From Leisingera sp. NJS204 (GTDB lineage Bacteria; Pseudomonadota; Alphaproteobacteria; Rhodobacterales; Rhodobacteraceae): 64,000 nt of DNA. Where the stretch lies: contig NZ_CP035417.1 of NCBI RefSeq assembly GCF_004123675.1, positions 1,293,501 through 1,357,500 of the forward strand, given 5' to 3'. Below the pieces are notes generated by a model. That model ran no database searches and was not told where the DNA came from. It saw only the letters and a program-made list of their open reading frames with translations. The translations under genes and the position numbers were made by a program. Positions 44,153 to 53,306 of the stretch are shown one piece after another. How positions within the stretch are numbered: the stretch's first letter is position 1; every line of letters begins with the position of its first letter.

Positions 44153-45349
44153 ATGTCCGACCCAGTTACCCATGCTGAGATCGAAGATGTATTGTCCTCA
44201 ATCCGCCGCTTGGTGAGTGATGACAGCCGCAGCGGGCCTGCGGTCCCGGAACCTGCAGCCCGGCTGGTCCTGACGCCTGCGCTGCGGGTGCAGGAGGACG
44301 GTCCTGACAGCCCCCCGGCAACTGATGATCCTGCAAAGGACGACCCTGCAGCGGCGGCACCCGGGGCTACGACCGGCAGCCTGGCTGAGGGCACAACCGG
44401 CCCTTCAGAGATGGTGGGGGCCGGGGACGGCGCGTCCCTTCTGGAAGCGGAAGCCCCGATAGCCTTCCGGCACCGCAGCAGCGCGGCTGAAACCGGACTG
44501 CCCTCGGATGATCAGCAAGCAGAGGCGGAGCATGACACTGGTTTGCAGGCCGTCCAGCCTGGTCCGGGCCAATTGGACACAGGATGCTTGGGCACAGACC
44601 GCTTGGATGTGGATCACCTGAATTCAGACCCGGATGCAGGATCGGAACACCAGCAACCGCAAGGCACGCCTGGTGCCGTGACAGACGCTCCCTGGGGTGA
44701 TCCCAATGCCACGCTGTTTGCCGCCGCCGCAGATGCGGAGCAGCCGGCGGACGGCACCGGCAATCTTGATGCCGAAACTCCAGCGGACAGTCAGGCCCCG
44801 GAAGACAGTCAAGCCCCGCAAGACAGCCAAGCCATTGAAACTGCCGGGGCCCGTGCGGCGTCAGTTGTGCGCAAAATTGCCGAGCTTGAGGCCCGCAGTA
44901 CGCGCGGGCAGGCGCAGGAACCGCAGCAATGGGAGCCGGACAGTCAGACGGAGGCTCCGTTTGCCAGCACTGTCACTGACACCATCGAATGGCGTGACGA
45001 ACCGCTCTCCGCCCGCCGTGCCGTACCGCAAGACGAGGCCGGTGCATCTGCCGCTGCTGATACGCCCCGGGACGCGGGAGCGGAAGTTTTGGCAGGACCT
45101 GGCGTCAACGACGGCAGTGCGGTCGCGAAAGCAGAAACGCTGGCCGAAGCTGCTATGGCCGGGGCTGCGCTGGAAACTCTGGCCGAGACTGGTGATGGCT
45201 ACCTGGACGAGGACAGCCTGCGCGATCTGGTGGCCAGTATCGTGCGCGAGGAGCTGCAGGGTCCGCTGGGCGAACGCATCACCCGCAATGTGCGCAAACT
45301 GGTCCGCCGCGAAATCCACCGCGCGCTTGCCGCGCATGATCTGCTCTAG
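44153..45349 (+). CDS. PopZ-like DUF2497 protein
   Basis: About 398 residues. Short conserved ends flank a long acidic, Pro/Ala/Asp-rich middle: N-terminus MSDPVTHAEIEDVLSSIRRL and C-terminus LVASIVREELQGPLGERITR then VRKLVRREIHRALAA. The DUF2497 C-terminal helices are those of PopZ, the polar scaffold of Caulobacter, but this protein is about twice as long and the middle is low in complexity. An 18-base unit coding DSQAPx is tandemly repeated three times (44786-44839). A GTG at 44141 with AGAGG at good spacing is an alternative start. It probably organises a cell pole; this is inferred. Confidence 0.75.
   Translation: MSDPVTHAEIEDVLSSIRRLVSDDSRSGPAVPEPAARLVLTPALRVQEDGPDSPPATDDPAKDDPAAAAPGATTGSLAEGTTGPSEMVGAGDGASLLEAEAPIAFRHRSSAAETGLPSDDQQAEAEHDTGLQAVQPGPGQLDTGCLGTDRLDVDHLNSDPDAGSEHQQPQGTPGAVTDAPWGDPNATLFAAAADAEQPADGTGNLDAETPADSQAPEDSQAPQDSQAIETAGARAASVVRKIAELEARSTRGQAQEPQQWEPDSQTEAPFASTVTDTIEWRDEPLSARRAVPQDEAGASAAADTPRDAGAEVLAGPGVNDGSAVAKAETLAEAAMAGAALETLAETGDGYLDEDSLRDLVASIVREELQGPLGERITRNVRKLVRREIHRALAAHDLL
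44786..44839 (+). repeat. Three tandem 18-bp coding repeats (DSQAPE-like)
   Basis: Three adjacent 18-base units in the disordered middle of the DUF2497 gene, encoding DSQAPE, DSQAPQ and DSQAIE. In frame, so length change does not disrupt the protein. Confidence 0.85.
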
Positions 45350-45397
45350 ACCCGGCGGCTGCCCGCGAAGGCTGCCCGTGGAAGGGATGACGTACCG

Positions 45398-45424
45398 AAA
45401 GGCGCACTCTGGTGCGCCTTTTTC
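45398..45424 (+). terminator. Intrinsic terminator after the DUF2497 gene
   Basis: 8-9-bp stem AAAGGCGCA / TGCGCCTTT with a CTCTGG loop, running into TTTTT. Confidence 0.85.
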
Positions 45425-45485
45425 ATTGGGGCTGCTGAGCAACCCTGGGGCGGGCCGCCCCCGGTGCCGCCCCGCACCTGAATAA

Positions 45486-45571
45486 GGGGGCTGCTCCCGC
45501 CCGGCGTCTGGCTTTTGGCAAAGCCCTCCGCCCGTTGGGCCCGGCGCCGCGCCAAGCGCGGCGCCGGGCCC
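45486..45571 (+). repeat. Intergenic multi-hairpin repeat, family 1, copy 4
   Basis: GCTGCTCCCGCCCGGCG, hairpin GGCTTT-TGGC-AAAGCC, CCGTTGGGC, then a perfect 16-bp hairpin (45537-45552 with 45556-45571, loop CAA). This is the longest third stem of the five copies. Confidence 0.75.
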
Positions 45572-45645
45572 AAGACCACAGACGGGTCTGGCCGTGGCCA
45601 GGGCAGGCTGCGGACGCGGGAGGGCTTGCCTTGCCCGCAGGGGCC

Positions 45646-47106
45646 TTAGAACGTCACCGGCCGGGACAGCTCCAGCAGCTGGTCCAGATCCATATAGCGT
45701 TCCAGATGGTCCGCCAGCGCATCAAGCGTCTCCTCGACACCGTCTTCATACCCCGTCTGGCTTTCATGCCCGAGCCCCGCCAGCACGCTGGCGCGGAAGG
45801 CATCCGAGGAAAACAGCCCGTGCAGATAAGACCCTTTCACCCGGCCATCGGCTGAGGCCGCGCCTTCGGCCCGCCCATCGATGCTCAGCCAGGCCCGATC
45901 GCAATCGGCACCAGCCGTGCGGCCCATGTGGATCTCATAACCGTTCACCGGCAGATTGCCGTCGCGGGTCACCGCCTCGGTCAGGGTGACACGCTTTTCG
46001 CCCGCCATCACCGTATGCACGTCCAAAAGGCCCAGCCCCTCGACCTTGCCGGGGCGGCCATCGACGCCTTCGGGGTCGTCAATTGTCTTGCCCAGCATCT
46101 GATAGCCGCCGCACAAGCCCAGCACATGGCCGCCGCGGCGGTAATGCGCCTGGATGTCGATATCCCAACCCTGGCCGCGCAGATAGGCCAGATCGCCAAT
46201 GGTCGATTTGCTGCCCGGCAGGATTACCAGATCCGCATCGCCGGGCAGGGCGCGGCCCGGCGGCACGATCTCCACCGTCACCTCCGGCTCCGCTGCCAGC
46301 GGGTCCAGATCGTCGAAATTCGCCATCCGTTCCAGCTGCGGCACCACCACCTTGCAGGCGCCGCCCTGGCGCGAGGCGATGTCCATCATGTCCTCGGCCG
46401 GCAGTTTCCAGGCGTCCCAGAACCACGGCACCACGCCTAAGCTGGGCCAGCCGGTGCGCGCGGCAATATCGTCCCGGCCTGCATCAAACAGGCTGAGGTC
46501 GCCGCGGAACCGGTTCACCATGAACCCCACGACCCGCTTCAGATCATGGCGTTCAAGCACCGCGTGGGTGCCGACGATCTGCGCAATCACCCCGCCGCGG
46601 TGGATATCGCCGGTAATCACCACCGGTACCTCTGCCGCACAGGCAAAGCCCATATTGGCAATGTCATTCTTGCGCAGGTTGGTTTCGGCAGGCGATCCCG
46701 CGCCCTCGATCAGCACCAGATCAGCGTCAGCGGCCAAGCGCCGGTAGCTTTCCAGCGCGGCCTCCAAGAGGCCGGTTTTGTCGCGCAAGAAGGAACCCGC
46801 ACCCTGGGTGCCGCGCCGCTTGCCCTGCACGATCACCTGGGCGCCGGTGTCGGTCTCGGGCTTCAGCAGAACCGGGTTCATATCTGTATGGGGAGGCCGC
46901 ATCGCGGCGCGCGCCTGCAGCGCCTGCGCCCGGCCGATCTCGCCGCCCTCGGGCGTCACCGCTGCGTTGTTCGACATGTTCTGCGGCTTGAACGGTGCCA
47001 CTTTCAGCCCGCGCCGCACATAGGCGCGCGCCAGCCCCGCCACGATAAGCGACTTGCCGACATTGCTGCCGGTGCCCTGGATCATGATCGAACGCGCCCG
47101 TGTCAT
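45646..47106 (-). CDS. cobQ: Cobyric acid synthase
   Basis: 486-residue glutamine amidotransferase that amidates cobyrinic acid a,c-diamide side chains in cobalamin synthesis. The N-terminal DTBS-like ATPase domain opens [20 protein letters not shown] and [12 protein letters not shown]; the C-terminal class I glutaminase domain has [10 protein letters not shown] with the nucleophilic cysteine and [11 protein letters not shown]. It is intact and full length. No other cob gene is next to it, and I could not recognise a cobalamin riboswitch upstream. Confidence 0.95.
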   Translation of the reverse strand: MTRARSIMIQGTGSNVGKSLIVAGLARAYVRRGLKVAPFKPQNMSNNAAVTPEGGEIGRAQALQARAAMRPPHTDMNPVLLKPETDTGAQVIVQGKRRGTQGAGSFLRDKTGLLEAALESYRRLAADADLVLIEGAGSPAETNLRKNDIANMGFACAAEVPVVITGDIHRGGVIAQIVGTHAVLERHDLKRVVGFMVNRFRGDLSLFDAGRDDIAARTGWPSLGVVPWFWDAWKLPAEDMMDIASRQGGACKVVVPQLERMANFDDLDPLAAEPEVTVEIVPPGRALPGDADLVILPGSKSTIGDLAYLRGQGWDIDIQAHYRRGGHVLGLCGGYQMLGKTIDDPEGVDGRPGKVEGLGLLDVHTVMAGEKRVTLTEAVTRDGNLPVNGYEIHMGRTAGADCDRAWLSIDGRAEGAASADGRVKGSYLHGLFSSDAFRASVLAGLGHESQTGYEDGVEETLDALADHLERYMDLDQLLELSRPVTF

Positions 47107-47257
47107 CCTGCTGCCATCTCCCTGCCTGCGCCCCTGTGTCAGGCGTCTGCATAGCAGCTTAGGCAGCGCCGTCTATGGGCGCTGTGCCGCAAGCGTCCCG
47201 CGGCAGCTGCCACGCGACAGCCTGACCCTGCGGAAACCTTGGTGCGCAAAAGAAAAA

Positions 47258-47276
47258 CGCGCCCCCAAAGGGCGCG
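47258..47276 (-). terminator. Intrinsic terminator after the 105-residue gene
   Basis: 7-bp stem CGCGCCC / GGGCGCG with a 5-base loop; TTTTTCTTTTG follows on the minus strand. Confidence 0.82.
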
Positions 47277-47304
47277 CTTTTCGGCAATGCGGGGCAGAGG
47301 CCTT

Positions 47305-47622
47305 TTAGGCGGCTTCTGCCTGCGCAGCGTTGCGGCGTTCGCTTTCTTCACGCGACAGTGCAACCGAGGTCCGCACACCGCGGCCCACGAAGTCCATCAG
47401 GCCTTCTACAACCCGTTCGTTCGGGTCGATACCGGCGCAGGACAGCACTTCGCGGCCATCGCGCGAACGTGCCCAGCGGGCAATCTGTTCCGGGCCATTG
47501 CCGTATTTCTTGTCGTCGGCGATGGCATCATCCAGTGCGGCCAGGACAACGGCTGCAAACAGTTTGCGGGCGCGGTTGCCTTGCTCGTTATTATAAGCGG
47601 TGCCGTCTACGAAATCTCGCAT
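47305..47622 (-). CDS. Conserved-looking protein of unknown function, 105 residues
   Basis: 105-residue soluble protein opening MRDFVDGTAYNNEQGNRARK and containing RSRDGREVLSCAGIDPNERV and VGRGVRTSVALSREESER. I believe proteins like this are restricted to Rhodobacterales and have been given a DUF number (possibly DUF6280), but this is from memory. A strong terminator follows and cobQ lies beyond it on the same strand. It is divergent from efp. Confidence 0.65.
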   Translation of the reverse strand: MRDFVDGTAYNNEQGNRARKLFAAVVLAALDDAIADDKKYGNGPEQIARWARSRDGREVLSCAGIDPNERVVEGLMDFVGRGVRTSVALSREESERRNAAQAEAA

Positions 47623-47841
47623 CTCGTATCCCTTGTTGTTCTTGCTATTGCAATTTTCGGCGTAGCGCTGCTTATGGCGGAATTGTGACGATTCGGATAG
47701 AGCGCAGATGCATAGCTTTCATGCAAATTGCGCATACCTTATTCACACAGTCTCCATACCATATCCTTGTCTTGCCAGCGATCAGCCTGCCAGATATAGG
47801 GTCTTGCAAGTTTTCAACAACCATCTGAAAGGCATTTTCCC

Positions 47842-48405
47842 ATGCCCAAGATCAACGGTAACGAAATCCGTCCCGGAAACGTCCTGGAACATAATGGCGG
47901 TTTGTGGGCAGCGGTGAAGGTCGATCACGTCAAGCCCGGCAAGGGCGGCGCCTTTGCCCAGGTCGAAATGCGCAACCTGCGTAACGGCTCCAAGCTGAAC
48001 GAGCGCTTCCGCTCGGCGGACAAGGTCGAGAAGGTCCGGCTGGAACAGAAAGACCAGCAGTTCCTTTACGAGAGCGACGGCATGCTGGTGTTCATGGACA
48101 CCGAGACGTACGAGCAGATCGAACTGCCGGCAGAGCTGCTGGGCGACCGCCGCCCGTTCCTGCAGGACGGCATGACCATTGTTGTGGAATTCCACGAAGC
48201 GGAGGCGCTGAACGCCACCGTGCCGCAGAAAGTGACCTGCCAGATCGTCGAGACAGAGCCGGTAGTCAAAGGCCAGACCGCGGCGAACTCCTTCAAGCCC
48301 GCGATTCTGGACAACGGCGTCAAGGTCATGGTGCCGCCATTTGTCGGCCAGGACGAGATGATCGTGGTGAACACCGAGACCATGGAATACTCCGAACGCG
48401 CCTGA
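47842..48405 (+). CDS. efp: Elongation factor P
   Basis: 187-residue EF-P, which relieves ribosome stalling at proline runs. The three-domain protein opens [20 protein letters not shown]; the loop KPGKGGAF places the modifiable lysine at K34, where EpmA-type beta-lysylation or other modification occurs in some bacteria. The closing [20 protein letters not shown] is typical. No modification enzyme gene is adjacent. Followed by a strong terminator. Confidence 0.97.
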   Translation: MPKINGNEIRPGNVLEHNGGLWAAVKVDHVKPGKGGAFAQVEMRNLRNGSKLNERFRSADKVEKVRLEQKDQQFLYESDGMLVFMDTETYEQIELPAELLGDRRPFLQDGMTIVVEFHEAEALNATVPQKVTCQIVETEPVVKGQTAANSFKPAILDNGVKVMVPPFVGQDEMIVVNTETMEYSERA

Positions 48406-48432
48406 TCCAGGCCGCGTCCCGGAAAAGCGAAG

Positions 48433-48459
48433 GCCGCCCTCCCTCGGGGGCGGCTTTTT
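48433..48459 (+). terminator. Intrinsic terminator after efp
   Basis: 7-bp stem GCCGCCC / GGGCGGC followed by TTTTT at 48455-48459. Confidence 0.85.
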
Positions 48460-48537
48460 CAGGTCTTCGGGCGGATCCCAAGACTTTTGCAAAAGTTCTC
48501 GAAAACTTTTGCGCCGCCAGCCGGCGGGACGGGAGTA

Positions 48538-49083
48538 TCACTTAGCAGGCAGCGCCAGGTTGAAGCCGCATTCATCCATCATCCTGCCATAGGCCGCGGT
48601 AAATCCGCTCAACGACGCCTCATAGAACATGTCGTTCCCGGCCCAGATCTCTACCCAGCTTCCCTGTTTCATCGCTTGCAGCATCGGCAGGTGATCCTGG
48701 AACTGCAGCGCGCTTTCAGCTTCGGCCAGGCCTTCCTCGTTGATCCAGGAATTGATCCCGGCAGAAACTGAGAAGCTGCGGTCAAAGTCAAAGATGAAAT
48801 CCACAGTGCCGCCCCGCTGCATCAGCGTCGGGTAATGGCGCGGCGCATATTCCTGCACCTTGGCCATCGGGTAAAAATCCGGCGGGCCGCCGTCGCCGGA
48901 AAACACCTCCAACGCCAGGATCGGGTCGCCATCGCCGCCGGTCCAGGCGCGGCAGGTCAGGTAGTTGTCCTGCTCGGTCTCATGCGGTTCAGTGGCGGCA
49001 TGCCAGTCCTTGTAATTCCAGTAGTCTGCCAAAGCAGGGGAGGCCGCCAGCGCGGCCAGGCAAGCACCAAGGATCAGTCGCAT
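48538..49083 (-). CDS. Exported protein of unknown function, 181 residues
   Basis: 181-residue protein with a signal peptide (MRLILGACLAALAASPALA, cut after residue 19). The mature part opens DYWNYKDWHAATEPHETEQD and has the phrases CRAWTGGDGDPILALEVFSG and DRSFSVSAGINSWINEEG. Two cysteines (one in CRAW, one in MMDECGFNLAL) may form a disulfide. No domain was recognised. An inverted ACTTTTGCAAAAGT-like motif lies just beyond its stop at about 48480-48512. Confidence 0.65.
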   Translation of the reverse strand: MRLILGACLAALAASPALADYWNYKDWHAATEPHETEQDNYLTCRAWTGGDGDPILALEVFSGDGGPPDFYPMAKVQEYAPRHYPTLMQRGGTVDFIFDFDRSFSVSAGINSWINEEGLAEAESALQFQDHLPMLQAMKQGSWVEIWAGNDMFYEASLSGFTAAYGRMMDECGFNLALPAK

Positions 49084-49143
49084 CAAATACCCTTTCAGCA
49101 ATCCTGACGGCGACCCTAACCCAATTAGGTGAACAGAGGCTTG

Positions 49144-49599
49144 TCAGACCCCCAGCGCGTCCAGCCGTGTCTCCACCATGCTGCGGTAACTGGCACCGAA
49201 CAGCCGCAGATGCACCAGTGCAGGCCACAGCTGATAGATGGCCCGGCGCACCTCATGCCCCGGCTCCGGCGCGCCATAGCTTTCGTGAAACGCTTCAGGC
49301 CGTGCGCCGAACAGATGCAGCATCGCCAGATCCACGTCTCCATCCCCTTAGTAACACCCAGGGTCGATCAGATAGGCGTAGCTGCCGCGGAACAAAACAT
49401 TGGCAGCCCGCAGATTGCCATGCAGCAGAGAGGTTGGCGGGGCAGCAGGCAACGGATCCGGCAACCTGTCGCAAAGGGTCTTAAACCGCGATCGCAGCTC
49501 CAGCAGCTGCACCTCGGACAAATTACCGCCATGCAGCGGGCGGGCGCGTGCGACTTCAGCGCCCAATAGGGAAAGAAACGTTTCCTCCAGCCCGCTCAC
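49144..49599 (-). pseudogene. Fructosamine kinase family remnant (internal deletion and nonsense codon)
   Basis: The start overlaps the ygfZ-like stop by 4 bases (GTGA), so this was a coupled gene. It begins MSGLEETFLSLLGAEVARAR and PLHGGNLSEVQLLEL, then jumps to RSRFKTLCDRLPDPLP and SLLHGNLRAANVLF; about 130 central residues of the family are missing. The catalytic HGDLW is HGNLR, so the Asp is lost. After DPGCY an in-frame TAA interrupts, and the C-terminus GDGDVDLAMLHLFGARPEAF continues in the same frame to LDALGV. Fructosamine kinases phosphorylate ketoamines on glycated proteins; this copy cannot be active. Confidence 0.85.
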
Positions 49600-50330
49600 A
49601 CCTGCCAGGTGACACGGGCCTCTCCGGCCAGCATCCCCTCCTTGGCGCGGTCGAACCGCAGATAGGCAATGCCTTTGCCGCCGGACTGGGTGAACAGCGT
49701 GCCCACGGGTTTGCCGCCCGAGGTGATTTCAGTGCCAACCGGCGCCGTGCCCTCAACCTCCACAGTCCGGAACCCCTTGCGCAGCTCGGTCTTGTGTTTC
49801 ATCCGCGCGGTGACCTCCTGGCCCACATAGCAGCCCTTGCGGAAATCCACCCCGTTCAGCGCTTCAAACCCCGCCTCCAGAATATAGCTTTCCGGTCCCA
49901 GCTCGACGCTGGTCTCAGGGATACAATGGGCGACCCGGACCGCGTCCCAATCACTGCCGTCATCGCCGCCTTCAGCGCCATAGAGCCGCCAGCCCATATC
50001 CGCATGGCGCGGATCGGACAGCGCGCCCTCAGGCGCATCGCCGGTGCCGCGTTTCACCTGCAGATCCGTCAGTTCCACCTGCACGTCAGCGCGCAGCCGG
50101 TACATGTTCAGCCGCTTCAGCAGGCCTTCGGCCAGCGACGCCTCCACGTCCAAGAGCACCGCATCGCCATCGGCGGCCAGAAAGAAATCCGCCAGATACT
50201 TGCCCTGCGGCGTCAAGAGTGCTGCGTAGACCAGCCCATCGTCCAGCCGGTCGACATTGTTGGTCACCAGCCCCTGCAAAAAACTGCGGGCGTCGGCACC
50301 ACTCAGGCGCAGGATGCGGCGGTCGTTCAT
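49596..50330 (-). CDS. ygfZ: YgfZ/GcvT-like folate-binding protein
   Basis: 244-residue protein of the YgfZ family, tetrahydrofolate-binding relatives of GcvT that help maintain iron-sulphur enzymes. The diagnostic motif is KGCYVGQEVTARM. Opening MNDRRILRLSGADARSFLQG and LVTNNVD is also typical. It is upstream of and overlaps the fructosamine kinase remnant, on the minus strand, divergent from the glycosyltransferase gene. Confidence 0.9.
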   Translation of the reverse strand: MNDRRILRLSGADARSFLQGLVTNNVDRLDDGLVYAALLTPQGKYLADFFLAADGDAVLLDVEASLAEGLLKRLNMYRLRADVQVELTDLQVKRGTGDAPEGALSDPRHADMGWRLYGAEGGDDGSDWDAVRVAHCIPETSVELGPESYILEAGFEALNGVDFRKGCYVGQEVTARMKHKTELRKGFRTVEVEGTAPVGTEITSGGKPVGTLFTQSGGKGIAYLRFDRAKEGMLAGEARVTWQV

Positions 50331-50418
50331 TTGATGTCTCCGGTGTTTCTCAGAGGACGTTTCATAGTTCCGCCCAGTGATATAGGAAGCAGGGCGGAAG
50401 AAAACAGGAAAACCACCC

Positions 50419-51099
50419 ATGCCCGCGCCGGTCAGCATCGTGATCCCCGCCTTGAACGCAAGCGAAGAGCTGCCTGCCACGCTTGAACATCTGATGGAGG
50501 GGCTGGCAGCAGGTCTGATCCGCGAACTGGTGATAACGGATGGCGGCTCCGCCGACGCCACCCGCGCTATCGCTGAGGGTGCGGGCGCAGAATGGATCAG
50601 CGGCGCGCCCTCGCGCGGCGGCCAGCTGCGCCGGGGCTGTGCGGCGGCCAAGGGCGACTGGCTGTTGATACTGCACGCCGACACCCGTCTGGAACCGGGC
50701 TGGGCCAAAGCCGTGGCGCAGCATCTGCAGACGGGGCAGGGCAGCCCCGCCTGTTTCCGCCTGCGCTTCCGGGCGCGTGGGCTGATGCCGGCCTGGGTCG
50801 CGGGCTGGGCCAACCTGCGCACGCGGCTGTTCAGGCTGCCCTATGGCGATCAGGGCCTGCTGATCCGGCGCGCGGTGTATGAGGCTGCAGGCGGTTATCC
50901 CGACCAGCCGCTGATGGAGGACGTGGCGTTGGTGCGCCGCCTGCAGGGCATGACGATTCTGCCAAGCGCGGCGCTGACCAGCGCCGCGCGCTACCAGCGC
51001 GCGGGCTGGCTGCGGCGCGGAGCACGCAACCTGTGGACGCTGATGCGGTATTTTCTGGGGCGGGATACGGGAAAGCTGGCTGCTTCTTACCGGAAATAG
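50419..51099 (+). CDS. Glycosyltransferase family 2, TIGR04283-like
   Basis: 226-residue GT-A-fold glycosyltransferase. It has the standard opening VSIVIPALNASEELPATLEH, the donor-site LVITDGGSADATRAIA and the DxD-like LHADTRLEPGW. The stretch SRGGQLRRGCAAAKGDW fits the subgroup annotated as TIGR04283 (arsenosugar-linked in some genomes). No arsenic genes are adjacent, so that annotation should not be transferred. Single gene, divergent from ygfZ. Confidence 0.85.
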   Translation: MPAPVSIVIPALNASEELPATLEHLMEGLAAGLIRELVITDGGSADATRAIAEGAGAEWISGAPSRGGQLRRGCAAAKGDWLLILHADTRLEPGWAKAVAQHLQTGQGSPACFRLRFRARGLMPAWVAGWANLRTRLFRLPYGDQGLLIRRAVYEAAGGYPDQPLMEDVALVRRLQGMTILPSAALTSAARYQRAGWLRRGARNLWTLMRYFLGRDTGKLAASYRK

Positions 51100-51120
51100 A
51101 AGAGAGAGCAGGGTTCTTCC

Positions 51121-51216
51121 GCGGGCGGAAGCGAAGCGCCCGCCGTTTTGCCGGAGGCAAACCTTTGGTTTGACCGGGGCGGACGGGCGTTGCCCGACCT
51201 TTCGGCCGGGCGAAAC
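51121..51216 (+). repeat. Intergenic multi-hairpin repeat, family 2, copy 3
   Basis: GGGCGGAAGCGAAGCGCCC, GTTTTGCCGGAGGCAAACC, TTTGGTTTGAC, then GGGCGTTGCCC and hairpin GCCCGACC-TTTC-GGCCGGGC. Matches 33286-33382 over nearly its whole length with base changes that mostly keep stems paired. Confidence 0.72.
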
Positions 51217-51228
51217 ATTCAAAGATAC

Positions 51229-53088
51229 TCAGCCGAACACCTTGCGCGAGAACCGGCGGAACCAGCGTTCCTTGCCGCTTGCGGCGCCACCCGGCACTTG
51301 CTCGGCTTGGGCGGCGATGCCGGCAGTATCCACCACTGTCTTGCCGTCCTGAAACTGCAGCCGGTACAGATCGGCATAGGTGCCGCCGCGCGCCAGCAGT
51401 TCTTCGTGGGTGCCCTGGTCCAGCACCCGGCCGCGGTCCATCACCACAATCTTATCTGCATTGCGGATGGTCGACAGCCGGTGCGCAATCACCAGCGTGG
51501 TGCGCCCGCCGGCCAGCTTGTCCAGCGCCTGCTGCACGACCTTCTCGGATTGCGCATCCAAGGCCGAGGTGGCCTCGTCCAGCAGCAGCACCGGCGTATT
51601 GCGCAGCAAGGCGCGGGCTATCACCACCCGCTGGCGCTGGCCGCCCGACAGGGCTGATCCGCGCGGCCCCACGCGGGTTTCCAGCCCATGCTCCAGCTTG
51701 GGCAGGAAATCCGCCACATGCGAGGCCTCCAGCGCCGCTTGCAGTTCCTCGTCGCTCACATCGGTGCGGCCCAGCACGATATTCTCAAGCAGGGTTTCGT
51801 CAAACAGCATCGCATCCTGCGTCACCACCGAAAACAGGCTGCGCAGATCTGCGGTGTTCAGACCGGTGACCTCAACCCTGCCCACGGTCACGGATCCCGC
51901 CTGCGGATCCACCATCCGGGTCAGCAGGTTGAAAATGGTCGATTTGCCAGCCCCCGAGGCCCCCACCAGCGCGGTGGTCTTGCCGGCTTCGGCCTCCAGT
52001 GTCAGCCCGTGCAGGATCTGCGCGTCGCCGTAATTCAGCTCAACTCCGCTCAGGTTGATGGCGGGCAGACCTTGCGGCGCGGTCTGCGGATGTTCTGGCT
52101 CGCTCAGCAGGATCGGCGCATCCAGCAGCTCCTTGATCCGCTCCAGCGCTGCCGCCGCGCCCTGCCAGACACCGGAAATATTCGCCAGCCGCCGCATCGG
52201 TTCGAAACTCAGCCCGATCGAGGTGAAAAAGCTCATGAACTGGCCCACGGATTTTTCGCCGGCGATGATCTCGTTGCCGCCATACAGCAGCACCGCCATA
52301 AAACCGACACCGGCCATGATGTCGGTCATGCCCGAAATCGACGAAGTGCCAAAGGCGGCCTTCACTTCCGAGCGGACAAAGTCATCGGTGCGTTCGGAAA
52401 AACGGTGGACCTGATAATCTTCCAGACGGTTCAGCTTGACCGGCACGATGCCGTGAAAAATCTCGTCCAGCCGGGTTGCCAGATCGGCGCCCAGATCGCG
52501 CGCGCGCGACGCCTTTTTGCGCACATAACGCTGGATGGTCGAGATCGGCAGCAAGAGCACCGGCACCCCGACCAGCAGGATCAGCGTCCAGCGCCAATCG
52601 ATGCTGAAGGCAACGCCCAGCACCGCCACCAGCGCCACCAGATCGCGCCCGGCGCCGGTGATCACCGCCTGCCAGACCGCGTTGATGGCATAGACATCCG
52701 ACTGGATCCGCTGGATCAGCAGCCCCGGAGGGTGCTGCTGGTGAAACGCCGGATCCTGGCGGATCAGCCGCGCCAGCATATCCTTGCGCAGATGTGCGGC
52801 CGAGGTCTGCGAAACCTTGCTCAGCAGCACCTTCTGGGTGACGCTGGACACGCCGCGCAACGTGAAAATCGCCAGAAACGCCAGGCTGACCCAGACCAGC
52901 GCGTCTGAATTGCCCGCGACAAAGACCAGATCGAACATCGGCTGCATCATATAGCCAAGCGCGCCCATGGTGGCGCCTTCCAGCAGCATAAAGATCGCGG
53001 CAATGCCCAACAGGCCGATGTAATGGCGCAGATAACCGCGCCACAGCCAGCCGAACAGCTCGCGCGAGGATTTGTGAGGCTGGCTCAT
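51229..53088 (-). CDS. ABC exporter, MsbA-like half-transporter
   Basis: 619-residue fusion of a six-helix type I exporter membrane domain (about residues 20-320) and an ATPase domain. Walker A is VGASGAGKST, the signature LSGGQRQRV, Walker B VLLLDEATSALD, with the H-loop in VIAHRLST. The family of lipid and peptide exporters includes MsbA, but lipid A flipping cannot be asserted. ATG 53088 (MSQPHKSSRELFGWLWRGYL) was chosen; an in-frame ATG at 53139 is an alternative. It is followed (downstream on the minus strand) by the family 2 repeat. Confidence 0.88.
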   Translation of the reverse strand: MSQPHKSSRELFGWLWRGYLRHYIGLLGIAAIFMLLEGATMGALGYMMQPMFDLVFVAGNSDALVWVSLAFLAIFTLRGVSSVTQKVLLSKVSQTSAAHLRKDMLARLIRQDPAFHQQHPPGLLIQRIQSDVYAINAVWQAVITGAGRDLVALVAVLGVAFSIDWRWTLILLVGVPVLLLPISTIQRYVRKKASRARDLGADLATRLDEIFHGIVPVKLNRLEDYQVHRFSERTDDFVRSEVKAAFGTSSISGMTDIMAGVGFMAVLLYGGNEIIAGEKSVGQFMSFFTSIGLSFEPMRRLANISGVWQGAAAALERIKELLDAPILLSEPEHPQTAPQGLPAINLSGVELNYGDAQILHGLTLEAEAGKTTALVGASGAGKSTIFNLLTRMVDPQAGSVTVGRVEVTGLNTADLRSLFSVVTQDAMLFDETLLENIVLGRTDVSDEELQAALEASHVADFLPKLEHGLETRVGPRGSALSGGQRQRVVIARALLRNTPVLLLDEATSALDAQSEKVVQQALDKLAGGRTTLVIAHRLSTIRNADKIVVMDRGRVLDQGTHEELLARGGTYADLYRLQFQDGKTVVDTAGIAAQAEQVPGGAASGKERWFRRFSRKVFG

Positions 53089-53306
53089 ACGGGGAGGGTC
53101 CGGCAGGGAGTTCGGGTCATTTCGCGCCTTTTCTGACATGCCGCAACCATTTAAGCAGCTCGGCTGCAGGGCGCAAGCAATTCGCCGTGACGCTGCGGAC
53201 TGTGGAATTGACCCTGCGGGATCGCCGGCTACTGCGCCGCAAAGGATCAACCGCGGTGCGCGAAGGCGTTTGCGCTGCAAGGAACATTGCCCATGAGCGG
53301 ATCAGT

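Noticed and set aside
47107..47260. Possible cobalamin riboswitch upstream of cobQ
   Set aside because: No recognisable B12 box; the region instead holds a terminator for the neighbouring gene.
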